Below, piece after piece: positions 44,184 through 53,149 of a stretch of 64,000 nucleotides of DNA. Each line of letters starts with the position of its first letter. The first letter of the stretch is position 1. Source of the DNA: Tessaracoccus sp. SD287. GTDB taxonomy: Bacteria > Actinomycetota > Actinomycetes > Propionibacteriales > Propionibacteriaceae. The DNA lies in the NCBI RefSeq assembly GCF_017355265.1, contig NZ_JADIJQ010000002.1, positions 95,106 through 159,105 of the forward strand. The letters are read 5' to 3'. The notes below the pieces were generated by a model. That model did not search any database. It was not told the DNA's origin and saw only the letters and a list, made by a program, of their open reading frames with translations. Made by a program: the position numbers and the translations under genes.

Positions 44184-44591
44184 ATGACCACCACCCTTGA
44201 CCTGACCCGCCACGTCGACGTCCCCCGCGAAAGGGCGTGGCAGGCCTGGACCGATCCCGAGCGACTGATGGCCTGGTGGTGGCATACGGTTCCCACCACC
44301 CGGATTGCCGCCGATGCCCGGGTCGGTGGCCACTACCGCTTCGAGAACCCCGACTTCGGTGTCACCGGTGAATACCTGGAGGTCGTCGAGAACGAACGCC
44401 TGGTCTTCACCTGGCGATGGATCGAGGACGGCATCGAGACCGCCGAGACCGACACCGTGACGGTGACCTTCATCGAGGCCGAGGGCGGCACTGACGTGAG
44501 CATCCACCACCCCACCGACGAGTCGAACGCGGAGCCCTACGAGATCGGCTGGCGCGACACCCTCCGAGGCCTCGACCAGGGTGTCGCCTGA
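44184..44591 (+). CDS. SRPBCC/AHSA1-like domain protein
   Basis: 135 residues; a START/Bet v1-like hydrophobic-cavity fold. AHSA1-type landmarks are LDLTRHVDVPRERAWQAWTD, ERLMAWWWHT, GHYRFENPDFGVTGEYLEV, ERLVFTWRWIED, VTVTFIEAEGG, and the C-terminal EIGWRDTLRGLDQ. The start has an AGGAG 5-6 nt upstream. These small proteins bind hydrophobic ligands or act as stress partners of ArsR-type regulators; none is adjacent. It is bracketed by 19-bp repeats, so it may sit in a mobile or recombination-prone cassette. Confidence 0.87.
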   Translation: MTTTLDLTRHVDVPRERAWQAWTDPERLMAWWWHTVPTTRIAADARVGGHYRFENPDFGVTGEYLEVVENERLVFTWRWIEDGIETAETDTVTVTFIEAEGGTDVSIHHPTDESNAEPYEIGWRDTLRGLDQGVA

Positions 44592-44610
44592 CTCCGCGCC
44601 GGCACCCGTG

Positions 44611-44686
44611 CTGCACCGATCTACCCGGCCTGCACCGGTCTACCCGGGTCTCGCCGATCTACCCGGGCTGCACGCATTTACCCGGG
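44611..44686. repeat. 19-bp tandem repeat array, right flank (four units)
   Basis: Four head-to-tail units start at 44611, 44630, 44649 and 44668, consensus CTGCACCGATCTACCCGGG. Degenerate and inverted remnants continue to about 44725. The last three left-flank units are the reverse complement, so the flanks can pair around the SRPBCC gene. Confidence 0.85.
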
Positions 44687-44732
44687 CTGCACCAAGGGTA
44701 AATCGCTGCAACGCGGGCAAATGCGGTCCGGA

Positions 44733-46259
44733 TCAGTCGTTGATCGGGTACTTCTTGGAGAACGCGTATTGCGCCTCGAAGATGTCCTTCATTGCCGGGT
44801 AGACCTGCGCCTGGATGGCACCGAGCTCGTTGTAGCGCTCGTGGACCTCCATGTTGGGCTCGCTGGTCGAACCCAGTGAGGCCATCGCCTTGGCTGCCTC
44901 CTCCGTGGACGAGTGCGCCCCGGCGGCCGACATCGCCATCACCGCGGCGCCCATGGCCGAGACCTCCTCTTGGTTGACCTCGGTCAGGCCCACCCCGCAG
45001 GCATCGGTCATGATCTGGCGCCACAGCGGGGAACGCTGCCCGCCGCCGACCACCCGGATGGTGGTCAATGGCACACCCGTGGTCTGCTGCAGCCCCTTGA
45101 GGTTGCTGGCCATCTCGATACTGATGCCTTCCAGCACCGAGCGGTACATCACGCCACGATTGTGCGCACCGGCCAGACCAATGACCGCGCCCTTGGCGAT
45201 GGGGTCCCAGTGGGGAGACTGCACCGCATTCCAGTACGGAAGGGTGACCAGACCACCACAGCCGGCGGGGACCGCTGCCGCGGCGGCCTCCAGCGCCGGG
45301 TCAGGCTTGCCCTGCAGCGTGGGATCCCCGAGTTCCGAGCGGAACCAGCCGGCCAGGTAGGCGCCGGAGTTCTGCACGATCTCCAGCACGTACTGTCCGG
45401 GGAGCCCGGCAGCGTCGGTGCGGAAGACCCCTGCGTGCTCGTAGGTCGGCGAGTGGACGCCGGCGACCAGCGCGGTGCCCATGTTCAGGTAGGCCTCGTC
45501 GGTGCCGATGGCCCCGGCTCCGAGGGCTGCTGCCTGGCCGTCGCCACAGGACGCCACCAGGGTGACCTCCTGGGACAGGCCCCAGCCCTTGCTGACCGAC
45601 GGCAGCACGATGTCGATCTCGCTGATGGGGTCCACCAGTTCGGGCAACTGTTCCCGACGGAGCCCGACCAGGTCGAGCAACTCGTCCGAGAACTCCTGCT
45701 TGGACATGTCGAACAGGCCCAGGCTGTCGGCGGCGCCGCGGGAATCGATCCACTTTCCGGTCATCGCGTAGACCAGATAGGCGTGGACACCGACGACCTT
45801 GGCGGCGCGGTCCATCATCTCGGGCTCGTGGTCACGCAGCCAGGCCATCTTGTAGAAGGACGGGGTGACGTCGGGCTGGAAGCCGGACAGCACGTGCAGT
45901 TCCTCCGAACCGAGTCGGCGCACCTGTTCGGCGGCGCGGCCGTCCAGCCAGAGGATTCCTGGACGCAGTGGCTGTCCGGAGTCGTCGACCAGCGCGAACG
46001 ACTGGCGCTGGATGGTGCACGAGATGTGGCTGATCCGGGCCCGGTTGCTGCCGGACAGGTTGGACACCGCCTGGCTAATGGCGCCGTTGGTGGTGCGCCA
46101 CCACTCGCGGGGGTCCTGCTCGTAGAAGTCGACCTTGGGGGTGCTCATGGGCACCTCGGCACGTCCCTCGGCGAGCACCGCACCCGTGGCATCAACGATG
46201 ATGGCCTTGGTGCTGGTGGTCGATGAGTCGACGGCGATGACCAGCGGTGAATCTGACAT
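44733..46259 (-). CDS. FGGY-family carbohydrate kinase (xylulokinase-like)
   Basis: 508 residues. N-terminal phosphate loop AVDSSTTSTKAIIVD, substrate block PGILWLDGRAAEQV, catalytic Asp in ASCGDGQAAALGAGA, and C-terminal adenosine motif VVGGGQRSPLWRQIMTDACG define an FGGY kinase most like xylulokinases or related pentulose/polyol kinases. An AAGGAGG ribosome-binding site precedes the ATG at 46259. It is monocistronic, with a divergent GDPD gene upstream. Substrate unknown; D-xylulose, ribulose or erythrulose are possible. It differs clearly from the kinase at 22746-24263. Confidence 0.86.
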   Translation of the reverse strand: MSDSPLVIAVDSSTTSTKAIIVDATGAVLAEGRAEVPMSTPKVDFYEQDPREWWRTTNGAISQAVSNLSGSNRARISHISCTIQRQSFALVDDSGQPLRPGILWLDGRAAEQVRRLGSEELHVLSGFQPDVTPSFYKMAWLRDHEPEMMDRAAKVVGVHAYLVYAMTGKWIDSRGAADSLGLFDMSKQEFSDELLDLVGLRREQLPELVDPISEIDIVLPSVSKGWGLSQEVTLVASCGDGQAAALGAGAIGTDEAYLNMGTALVAGVHSPTYEHAGVFRTDAAGLPGQYVLEIVQNSGAYLAGWFRSELGDPTLQGKPDPALEAAAAAVPAGCGGLVTLPYWNAVQSPHWDPIAKGAVIGLAGAHNRGVMYRSVLEGISIEMASNLKGLQQTTGVPLTTIRVVGGGQRSPLWRQIMTDACGVGLTEVNQEEVSAMGAAVMAMSAAGAHSSTEEAAKAMASLGSTSEPNMEVHERYNELGAIQAQVYPAMKDIFEAQYAFSKKYPIND

Positions 46260-46349
46260 CTGAACCTCCTTGGACCAGTGCCCGCGTCGGCATCTGGATG
46301 GGTTGGCGACAGCCTAGTCGCGCAGTTCGGGTTGGCGCGGGCCGGGGGG

Positions 46350-46355
46350 TAACCT
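46350..46355 (+). promoter_or_regulatory. -10-like box for leaderless glycerophosphodiesterase gene
   Basis: TAACCT, 7 nt before ATG 46363, without SD. Confidence 0.4.
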
Positions 46356-46362
46356 AACCGTC

Positions 46363-47091
46363 ATGACGCAGATCTGGGCCCACCGTGGATCGTCGGCCGA
46401 AGCCCCCGAGAACTCCCTGGAGGCCTTCGAGCTCGCCATCGAACAAGGGGCTGACGGGATTGAACTCGACGTCCAGCTGACCGCCGACGGGGTGGTCGTG
46501 GTCTGCCACGACGAGACGATCGACCGCACCAGCACAAGCTCGGGAGCCATCGAGACGATGACCCTGGACCAGTTGCGCGCCTTCACCTTCGCCAACGGCA
46601 TGGACGGCTTCGCCAGCCGCATTCCGACGCTGGCCGAGGTCTACGACCTGGTCGCCGACACCGACCTGCGCGTCAATGTCGAACTGAAGAACACGTTGGT
46701 CGACTACCCGGGCATGGAGGCCGCCGCCGAGGCCGTCCTGGGCGCCTCCCGCCTGAAGGGGCTGGCCCGCGAACGCATCGTCTACTCCTCGTTCAACCAC
46801 CGCTCGCTGGCAACCCTGGCCGACCTGGGCACCGAGGCACCGCTGGGGGTGCTGTTCGTGGAGCGGATGGTCCGTGCCTGGGACTACGCGCGCTCCTTCG
46901 GTGCCACTGCCCTGCATCCGTTCTGGGGAAGCCTGGCCGTCGACGAGATCCAGCGGGCGCACGAGTCCGAGGTCGCGGTGCATCCGTGGACGATCGACGA
47001 CCCCGAGGTGATGCGCCGCCTGGTCGACCAGGGCGCCGACGCGCTGATCACCAATGTGCCGCTGGTGGCAGCCGAGGTGCTGGGGCGCTGA
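46363..47091 (+). CDS. Glycerophosphodiester phosphodiesterase
   Basis: Hydrolyses glycerophosphodiesters (lipid head-group remnants) to glycerol-3-phosphate and an alcohol; 242 residues with no signal peptide, so cytoplasmic. GDPD landmarks: WAHRGSSAEAPENSLEAF (catalytic His-Arg), GIELDVQLTADGVVVVCHDE (metal Glu/Asp and second His), and NVELKN. TIM-barrel strands continue to VHPWTIDDPEVMRRLVDQGADALITN. It could supply glycerol-3-phosphate to the GlpD-like enzyme encoded in this window. It stands alone and converges on the two-component operon. Confidence 0.93.
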   Translation: MTQIWAHRGSSAEAPENSLEAFELAIEQGADGIELDVQLTADGVVVVCHDETIDRTSTSSGAIETMTLDQLRAFTFANGMDGFASRIPTLAEVYDLVADTDLRVNVELKNTLVDYPGMEAAAEAVLGASRLKGLARERIVYSSFNHRSLATLADLGTEAPLGVLFVERMVRAWDYARSFGATALHPFWGSLAVDEIQRAHESEVAVHPWTIDDPEVMRRLVDQGADALITNVPLVAAEVLGR

Positions 47092-47116
47092 CTCGTCCCA
47101 CCGCGGGCGCCGGCGC

Positions 47117-47803
47117 TCAGTTCTGGCTGGAGCCGCGTCCCACCACCCCGAGTTCATAGGCCAAAATCACTGTCTGGACACGGCTCGACAGACCCAGCTT
47201 TGTCAGGATCCGACCAAAGTGCGCCTTCACGGTGGATTCGCTGAGGTGCAGCGTGTGCGCGATCTCGGTGTTGGTGAGACCACGGGCCACCTGCAGGAAG
47301 ACATCCCGCTCGCGATCGGACAAGACGGCCAACTCCTCGTCGGCGTCGCCGGTCTGCGCACCCGCCAGGTGAGGAACGGCGAGTTCAATCAGCTTCGTGG
47401 TGATGCGCGGCGAGACCACCGCATCGCCAGACATGACGGTGCGGATTGCCGCGACCAGTTCTGCTGGCTGGGCGTTCTTGAGCAGGAAGCCAGCCGCCCC
47501 CGCCCGCAGCGCGCCGAAGGCGAACTCGTCGCGGTCGTAGGTGGTGATGACGAGCACTCGCGTGTCCGGCAGCCCGGCCGTGATCCGCCGGGTCGCCTCA
47601 ATGCCACCCATTCCCGGCATCCGGACGTCCATCAGCACCACATCGGCTGTCAGTCTCGCTGCCGCTCGGACGGCTTCCTCCCCGTCGGCGGCCTCGCCGA
47701 CGACGACGATGTCGTCCTCGGCCTCCAGCACCAGGCGCAATCCGTACCGGATCAGTTCCTGGTCATCGACCAGCAGCACACGAATTCGTCCTGACACTCT
47801 CAT
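47117..47803 (-). CDS. NarL/LuxR-type response regulator
   Basis: 228 residues: receiver domain with acidic pocket (LLVDDQELIRYGL), phospho-acceptor Asp in DVVLMDVRMPGMGG, Thr/Lys switch residues (VITTYDRD, GFLLKNA), and a C-terminal GerE/LuxR helix-turn-helix (VARGLTNTEIAHTLHLSESTVKAHFGRILTKLG). It is the last gene of the operon ATPase-permease-histidine kinase-regulator and overlaps the kinase stop. It most likely controls this exporter operon in response to a cell-envelope stress or antibiotic. Confidence 0.94.
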   Translation of the reverse strand: MRVSGRIRVLLVDDQELIRYGLRLVLEAEDDIVVVGEAADGEEAVRAAARLTADVVLMDVRMPGMGGIEATRRITAGLPDTRVLVITTYDRDEFAFGALRAGAAGFLLKNAQPAELVAAIRTVMSGDAVVSPRITTKLIELAVPHLAGAQTGDADEELAVLSDRERDVFLQVARGLTNTEIAHTLHLSESTVKAHFGRILTKLGLSSRVQTVILAYELGVVGRGSSQN

Positions 47804-49089
47804 CGCTCCTCAAGGGGTAGCCGCACGAACACCCGCCACCCGCCGCCATCACGGGGGCCGGTCTGCACCGACCCATCGTAGATTGCGGCCCGTTCGCGGA
47901 CACCGACCAGACCGCGGCCCGGGTCGGTCGATGGGGCAGCAGGATCGGAGGTGTCCTCCACCAGGATCGTGACCTCCTCGTCGGCCAGGTCCAGGCGCAC
48001 CAGGACGTCACGCACCCCGCGCGCGTGGCGCAACACATTGGTCAGCGACTCCTGGACGATGCGGAAGACGGTCAATCCCAGCACCGCGTCATCGCGGACC
48101 GATCCGCTCAGTTCCAGACGCACCTGCAGACCCGACGCCCGGAACTGCTCGACGAGCGCCGGTACCTGCGTGATACCAGGCTGGGGATCCTGCCCGGGCA
48201 GCAGGGAGCCGTCCTCCTCGCGCACGGTCCTGAGCAGTCGCCGGACCTCGTCCAGGGTGCGTCGGCCCGTTTCGGCGACCCGGCCGATCGCCTCTCGCGA
48301 CTCCTGGGGTCGACGCACGGCCATCGCCTCGGCGCCATCGGCCATCGCGATCATGACGGCCAGACTGTGGGCGATCACGTCGTGCATCTCCCGCGAGATG
48401 CGCTCACGCTCGCGGGCACTGGCGATGCTGGCCTGCTGGTCGCGCTCACGCTTCATCTGCTCCGAGCGCTCCACCAGGGCGGCCAGGTGGCGTCGGCGGT
48501 GACCGATGTTGAGCCCGAGCAGCGTGACGATGACGGCCGTCGCACTGCTGAGCACAAAGACGTTCACCCAGCCCTCGACCGGGTCCCGGGTCGGGGACGG
48601 GAGGATGGTGCCCCACAGCGCCGGTCCGAAACGGATGCGGTGGCTCATGATGGCGGCACCGGCGGCTGCGGCCAGCACAGTGGCTGCCAACCACAGCCAC
48701 GCCGCCCGGGCGCTGTGGAAGATGCCAGCCGTGAGCAGGGACATGACCACCAGGATCGCCTCGGCGGCGGTGCCGGCCACGAACGACATCAGCATCAGCG
48801 CGAGCGCAGCGGCGAAGGCGATCCTGGGCCACCGCCGACGAACGAGGAGGCTTCCCATGCCGCCGCCCAGCAGCAGCACCATCACCCAGAACGGACTGTC
48901 GTGTGGTGGTTCGAGCGAGAGGTAGCCGAATCCCACGGCGAGGACCAGGTAACCACCGATGGCCACAGCATCCATGCCGAGGCCGTCCCTGGTGGGTCGG
49001 CCCGGCCCATCGGGCGCGCCACGGCGGGGCACCGCGACTCCGGTGCCCCACCGCGCATCCCGGACGGCGTGGTCCGGCGCAGAGTCCAT
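47800..49089 (-). CDS. NarL-type (HisKA_3) sensor histidine kinase
   Basis: About 429 residues from ATG 49089, which shares a base with the permease stop (TGATG) and has a GAGGGA site; the reading from 49164 is rejected. Five or so N-terminal hydrophobic segments (VAIGGYLVLAVGFGYLSL and following) form the membrane sensor with little extracytoplasmic mass. The dimerisation/phosphoacceptor block is RERERISREMHDVIAHSLAVM and the ATPase has NVLRHARG and GRGLVGVRERA. Kinases with short loops encoded beside ABC exporters often sense transporter state. Partner is the coupled response regulator. Confidence 0.9.
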   Translation of the reverse strand: MDSAPDHAVRDARWGTGVAVPRRGAPDGPGRPTRDGLGMDAVAIGGYLVLAVGFGYLSLEPPHDSPFWVMVLLLGGGMGSLLVRRRWPRIAFAAALALMLMSFVAGTAAEAILVVMSLLTAGIFHSARAAWLWLAATVLAAAAGAAIMSHRIRFGPALWGTILPSPTRDPVEGWVNVFVLSSATAVIVTLLGLNIGHRRRHLAALVERSEQMKRERDQQASIASARERERISREMHDVIAHSLAVMIAMADGAEAMAVRRPQESREAIGRVAETGRRTLDEVRRLLRTVREEDGSLLPGQDPQPGITQVPALVEQFRASGLQVRLELSGSVRDDAVLGLTVFRIVQESLTNVLRHARGVRDVLVRLDLADEEVTILVEDTSDPAAPSTDPGRGLVGVRERAAIYDGSVQTGPRDGGGWRVFVRLPLEER

Positions 49090-49949
49090 CAAGCGTCCCT
49101 CTTCCGCAGTGCGATCGTTCCCGCGACCAGGGCGACCAGCGCCCATGCCCCAGCCAGTGCCCACGCAGCCAGGGGACTGATGTGTCCGCTCGACACGTCC
49201 AGGAAGGGCCCCTCGGGAAGGATACGGCGCATGGCGTCACCCATGGTGCCGAGGAAGAACATGCGCACGACCTGCGCGATGAGACCCTGCGGCAGCACTG
49301 CGCTCAGCACGGGACCGAGCAGCGTCACGACGAAGACACCGATGGCTCCTGTGGTCGTCGAACGGACCAGCGCGGTGATGCCCACCCCAAAGATGGCGCA
49401 CATTCCGAGGTAGCAGGCGGCGCTGAGGAGCGCGAAGGCGACACCGGGGGCGTCCAGGGGTGCGGCCAGGCCGAACTCGGCGTAGCTCGAGTAGCTGACG
49501 GCCCAGGCGCCCAGGACAGTGATCAGCCCGGTCGCCGTCAGGATCACGAACTGCATCACGGCTTTCGCCAGCAGGCTTCGCACCCGAGTCGGCTCGGCCA
49601 TGAGGGTCGACTGAATCGTGCCCGAGGAGTACTCCCCGCCCACTGACATCACGCCGAGGATGCCAGCAATGATCTGACCGAGGATCACGGTGCCCATCGT
49701 GATCTCGAAGATGGTCGTGTCGAGGTTGGGCGTGGAGGGCGGACCGGAGGAGGCCAGGGTCACGGCCAGGAACAAGGCACTGCCGACGCCGATGGCGACG
49801 ATGCCGGCGAGACCGACAAGCATCGAGGGCAGGCTGGTGAACTTGATCCACTCCGAGCGCAGCAGGTCGCTGAAGCGCACCCGTTCGATGCCGTCGCCCG
49901 AGCGTTCGGGCCGGGTCGAGTTGTCCGGATGGACGACGATGCTGGTCAT
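49089..49949 (-). CDS. ABC-2 type transporter permease
   Basis: 286 residues with about six transmembrane helices. The N-terminus is cytoplasmic (RFSDLLRSEWIKFTSLPSMLVG, the typical ABC-2 entry motif), followed by GQIIAGILGVMSVGGEYSSGTIQSTLMAEPTR, the hallmark loop of ABC-2 permeases acting with DrrA/NatA-like ATPases. It overlaps the upstream ATPase stop by 4 nt and the histidine kinase start by 1 nt. Likely export of a drug or antimicrobial peptide; substrate unknown. Confidence 0.9.
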   Translation of the reverse strand: MTSIVVHPDNSTRPERSGDGIERVRFSDLLRSEWIKFTSLPSMLVGLAGIVAIGVGSALFLAVTLASSGPPSTPNLDTTIFEITMGTVILGQIIAGILGVMSVGGEYSSGTIQSTLMAEPTRVRSLLAKAVMQFVILTATGLITVLGAWAVSYSSYAEFGLAAPLDAPGVAFALLSAACYLGMCAIFGVGITALVRSTTTGAIGVFVVTLLGPVLSAVLPQGLIAQVVRMFFLGTMGDAMRRILPEGPFLDVSSGHISPLAAWALAGAWALVALVAGTIALRKRDA

Positions 49950-50875
49950 GCGTGTGCTCCGATTCCTGAGGTGGTGGCCGAGCGGTACTCAATCGCTCCC
50001 GCCGTCAGTGCCAGGTAGGCGTCCTCGAGGGAGCCCTCCACCGTGACGACTTCATGCAGGACGACTCCCGAGGCAGCAGCCGCGTCGGCCACCTGTTCTG
50101 CCGTCCTTCCGGCAACCTCGATCGCCCCGTCGGAGGCGGTCGTGACCGTGACCCCCGGCGCCGAGATGGCCGCGACGAACCGGTCGACCTGGCGTGTCCG
50201 AACTCGGACGATGGCATGGGTTACACCGTCGATGACCTCACGGATGGGGCCATCGGCGAGGATCGACCCGCGCCCCATGACGATCAGGTGGTCAGCGGTC
50301 TGGGTCATCTCGCTCATCAGGTGTGAGCTCAGCAGCACCGTGCGCCCGTCCTGCGCCAACTGACGCAGCAGTGCCCGGATCCAGAGGATTCCCTCCGGGT
50401 CGAGCCCGTTGACGGGTTCATCGAGGATGATCGTGCCGGGGTCACCGAGCAGCGCGGAGGCTATGCCCAGCCGCTGCCCCATGCCCAGCGAGAACCCACC
50501 CACCCGCTTGTCGGCGACCGATGCCAGGCCGGCCAGTTCGATGACCTCGTGAACCCGGCCGGGGCTGATCCGATGAGTGGCCGCGATGGCCAGCAAGTGC
50601 TTGTAGGCCGTTCGCCCCTGGTGGGCCGCCCGCGCGTCGAGCAGGGCGCCGACCTCACGCAGCGGTGCCGACATGTCGCGGTACCTGCACCCATTGATCG
50701 TCACGATGCCGGCCGAGGGTGTGTCAAGACCCACCATCATCCGCATGGTGGTCGACTTTCCGGCCCCATTGGGTCCGAGGAAACCGGTGACCTTGCCTGC
50801 TTCGATGGTGAAGTCAAGACCGTGCACGGCGACCGTGTCGCCGTAGCGCTTCGTCAGGGATTGAGCGGTAATCAT
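49946..50875 (-). CDS. ABC transporter ATP-binding protein (DrrA/NatA type)
   Basis: 309 residues. Walker A FLGPNGAGKSTTMR, signature GFSLGMGQRLGIASALL, Walker B TIILDEPVNGLDP, H-loop LLSSHLMSEM. After the ATPase core, about 80 C-terminal residues (VDRFVAAISAPGVTV...) form the regulatory tail usual in ABC-2 ATPases. First gene of the four-gene exporter/two-component operon; ATG 50875 has an AAGGAGC-like site. Confidence 0.93.
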   Translation of the reverse strand: MITAQSLTKRYGDTVAVHGLDFTIEAGKVTGFLGPNGAGKSTTMRMMVGLDTPSAGIVTINGCRYRDMSAPLREVGALLDARAAHQGRTAYKHLLAIAATHRISPGRVHEVIELAGLASVADKRVGGFSLGMGQRLGIASALLGDPGTIILDEPVNGLDPEGILWIRALLRQLAQDGRTVLLSSHLMSEMTQTADHLIVMGRGSILADGPIREVIDGVTHAIVRVRTRQVDRFVAAISAPGVTVTTASDGAIEVAGRTAEQVADAAAASGVVLHEVVTVEGSLEDAYLALTAGAIEYRSATTSGIGAHA

Positions 50876-51014
50876 GTGCGCTCCTTTCGTCTGCCATCGA
50901 CGCTATGGCGACACGTGGAGCGACCACAGGGGCCGCAGGTACCGATCCAGGTGGTGACCAGTACCCAGGTACACACGCCTGCTGGCACCCCGGGCCAGGG
51001 CCGACATGCCCAGT

Positions 51015-51686
51015 TCAGGACCCCGACGGAAGGTCAGTGCTGGCGAGCACCACGTCGACGGCCTCGCCGAAGCTGTCGGCGAAGGCCGTGGGTGCCGCGA
51101 TGCCCGGCGTCCAGTCGCGGCCGTGTCGCAGGTAAACCGAGCGAATGCCGAAGTCGTGGGCACCCTGGATGTCGGCCTCGGCAGAGTCCCCGATGTGCCA
51201 CGCACCCAGACTGTCGGTGCCCGGCACCGTCGACAGGGCGAGGCGGAAGATCTCCGGGTCGGGTTTCTCGACCCCACAGGCCTCGGAGATCACGCAGCCA
51301 TCGACCATGGGGGCCACACCGAGCTTGTCCAGCTTGGCCTGCTGCTGGTGGGTCGCGCCATTGGTGACGATGATGATCGTCCATCCCGCCTTCCGTGCCC
51401 GGGCCAGGGCCGGCTCGGCATCCGACACCAGCGCGACGTGTCGCACCACCCCGGCGCGCAGGTCCTCGATGATGGTCCTCGACTCCTGGTCCGACAGTCC
51501 GAGCAGCCCGACGAGGTCTGCTGCCACCTGTGGCTTGGGACGCAGCCCCCGTCCATCGGCGGCGATCACGGCATCAACGAGGGACGCCGGCAGTCCGCGG
51601 TCGGCGACGATCTCGGCCGCCCAGCGGGCCACGGCGGCGTCGCGGTCGGCCAGGGTTCCGTCCAGGTCAACGAAGAGCACAGGCAT
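51015..51686 (-). CDS. HAD-family hydrolase
   Basis: 223 residues. Motif I FVDLDGTLAD holds the two catalytic Asp, motif II VTNGAT, the lysine of motif III is near GVEKPDPEIF, and motif IV is HIGDSAEADIQGA. The helical cap after motif I (about residues 15-80) fits subclass I phosphatases such as phosphoglycolate or sugar phosphatases (Gph/YjjG-like). It is not overlapped by neighbours and probably has its own promoter. Substrate not resolvable. Confidence 0.91.
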   Translation of the reverse strand: MPVLFVDLDGTLADRDAAVARWAAEIVADRGLPASLVDAVIAADGRGLRPKPQVAADLVGLLGLSDQESRTIIEDLRAGVVRHVALVSDAEPALARARKAGWTIIIVTNGATHQQQAKLDKLGVAPMVDGCVISEACGVEKPDPEIFRLALSTVPGTDSLGAWHIGDSAEADIQGAHDFGIRSVYLRHGRDWTPGIAAPTAFADSFGEAVDVVLASTDLPSGS

Positions 51687-51698
51687 GTGCCCAGTCTG

Positions 51699-52352
51699 TC
51701 AGGTGCGCGCCTGCCTGCCCTCCAACCAGGCGATCGCCCAGGCGGTGGCGGCACCACCGGCGGCCAACGGCACCATGAACATCCCCACCTCGGCCCCCTC
51801 GCCGCCCACCACGACCGAGGCGACGATCACGACCACGATGAGCAGCGTCAGCCCCAGACGGATCACGCCAAGACGTCGTCGAGGCGGCGTCGATCGGCTG
51901 CCGAGGTCACGTGCGGCCGCGAACAGCGACGAGCCGAGGAAGGCGACCGTGGCCAGAGCCCCCAACGCCACCAGCCCCCACGGACCCTCCGGAAGCCCAT
52001 CGAACAGCGAGCGGATCACCGGATCGACCAGGAACCGTGCGACCACGAAGACCGCACCGAACCCGAGGCCCACCACGACAGGACCCAGCACCAGACCCAG
52101 CACCACGCCGGCGATGGTCACCCACCTCACCCGGTTGCCGTGCAGGACCCAGGCGGCCAACGGGCCGCTCGCGAGCGAGAGCATCAGCGCGAGCTGGCTC
52201 AGCAGTTCCGAAGCAGTCGACGGCTCCCGGAACACCAGTCCCAGGCCCCCCATCGACACCATGAACAGCGCCCCCGAGATCACGAAGGCATCTGCCATCA
52301 ACAGGTACTTCTTCCGGGCCGCGGCCACAGGGCGGTCCACCGGACGCAACAT
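51699..52352 (-). CDS. Hypothetical multi-pass membrane protein
   Basis: About 217 residues from ATG 52352, supported by GGGAG 8 nt upstream; the reading from 52535 adds 61 residues of non-membrane sequence overlapping the EcsC gene end. There are six likely helices (LLMADAFVISGALFMVSMGG, TIAGVVLGLVLGPVVVGLGF, LVALGALATVAFLGSSLFA, IRLGLTLLIVVVIVASVVVG, MFMVPLAAGGAATAWAIAWL). No family recognised and no conserved motif seen. It sits between an EcsC-like gene and a HAD hydrolase, all minus strand. Confidence 0.7.
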   Translation of the reverse strand: MLRPVDRPVAAARKKYLLMADAFVISGALFMVSMGGLGLVFREPSTASELLSQLALMLSLASGPLAAWVLHGNRVRWVTIAGVVLGLVLGPVVVGLGFGAVFVVARFLVDPVIRSLFDGLPEGPWGLVALGALATVAFLGSSLFAAARDLGSRSTPPRRRLGVIRLGLTLLIVVVIVASVVVGGEGAEVGMFMVPLAAGGAATAWAIAWLEGRQART

Positions 52353-52480
52353 GGTCGTCTCCCTTCCAGAGGACGACGAATCGACGATGATCGTCACCTC
52401 CGGACTAGCACCATCACGCCAGTCGCGGTAGGGCTGCAGGCCATTCTTCGCGAGTCTTTCGCCCCGGTGTGTCACCCATC

Positions 52481-53149
52481 TCAGATCTTCGGGAACTCCT
52501 TGCGGGCATGGCTGGCGATGCGGTTCATCATCCACGCGTCCAGGCTGCCCCCGACCAGACCACCGGCGACCGGAATGCCCTTGCCGAGCTTGGGCAGCAG
52601 CTTGGTGGTGGTCGACTTGGCGATCTGGAAACCGACGCCCTTGTTGATCACCATCAGCGCGGCGGCGGGCAGCTTGCCGAGCGCCACCTGCGTGATCGAG
52701 CCACCCAACGCACCACCCATCCCGACCTTGCGCAGCACCTCCTCGGCCTTGGCTCCGGTCAGCACCAGCAGCACGGCGGCGCGCACCTCGGGACGGGCCA
52801 GGTCGTATCCGCGAAGGTGGGCGACGGCGGCAGACATCCGGGTGGCGAGCACGTAGAACTCGATCAGGTTGGCCGGCAACGCGACGGGCAGGGTGAAGAA
52901 TCCGCCCAGACCCGTGACGAAGCCCCCGGCGGTGGCGGCCTTGACGTGGTCACCCACGACGTCCTTGATGGCAGCCTCGGTGTTCCCGGCGGCCTTCGCC
53001 CGGGCCTTGTCGGCGACGGCCTGGGCCGACTTGAGCGGACCCACACCGTCGATACCGGCCGCCATCAGTTGCGACACCAGCTTGGTGACCACGTCGTCTG
53101 ACAACGCGCCGGCGGACTCGGACTTCTTCTGCTTGTCGAACAGTCCCAC
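52481..53149 (-). CDS. EcsC-family protein
   Basis: About 222 residues from GTG 53149 with an AAGGAG site; the longer reading from 53353 starts in hairpin-rich intergenic DNA and is rejected. The EcsC-like core is visible: glycine-rich amphipathic segments (GGFVTGLGGFFTLPVALPAN, LIEFYVLATRMSAAVAHLRGYDLARPEVR) and the terminal IPVAGGLVGGSLDAWMMNRIASHARKEF. EcsC proteins are membrane-associated; in Bacillus ecsC lies beside an ABC exporter operon, but its function is not established. Confidence 0.83.
   Translation of the reverse strand: MGLFDKQKKSESAGALSDDVVTKLVSQLMAAGIDGVGPLKSAQAVADKARAKAAGNTEAAIKDVVGDHVKAATAGGFVTGLGGFFTLPVALPANLIEFYVLATRMSAAVAHLRGYDLARPEVRAAVLLVLTGAKAEEVLRKVGMGGALGGSITQVALGKLPAAALMVINKGVGFQIAKSTTTKLLPKLGKGIPVAGGLVGGSLDAWMMNRIASHARKEFPKI

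Noticed and set aside
43928..44686. CRISPR array
   Set aside because: The 19-bp units abut with no spacers, change orientation, and no cas gene is present.
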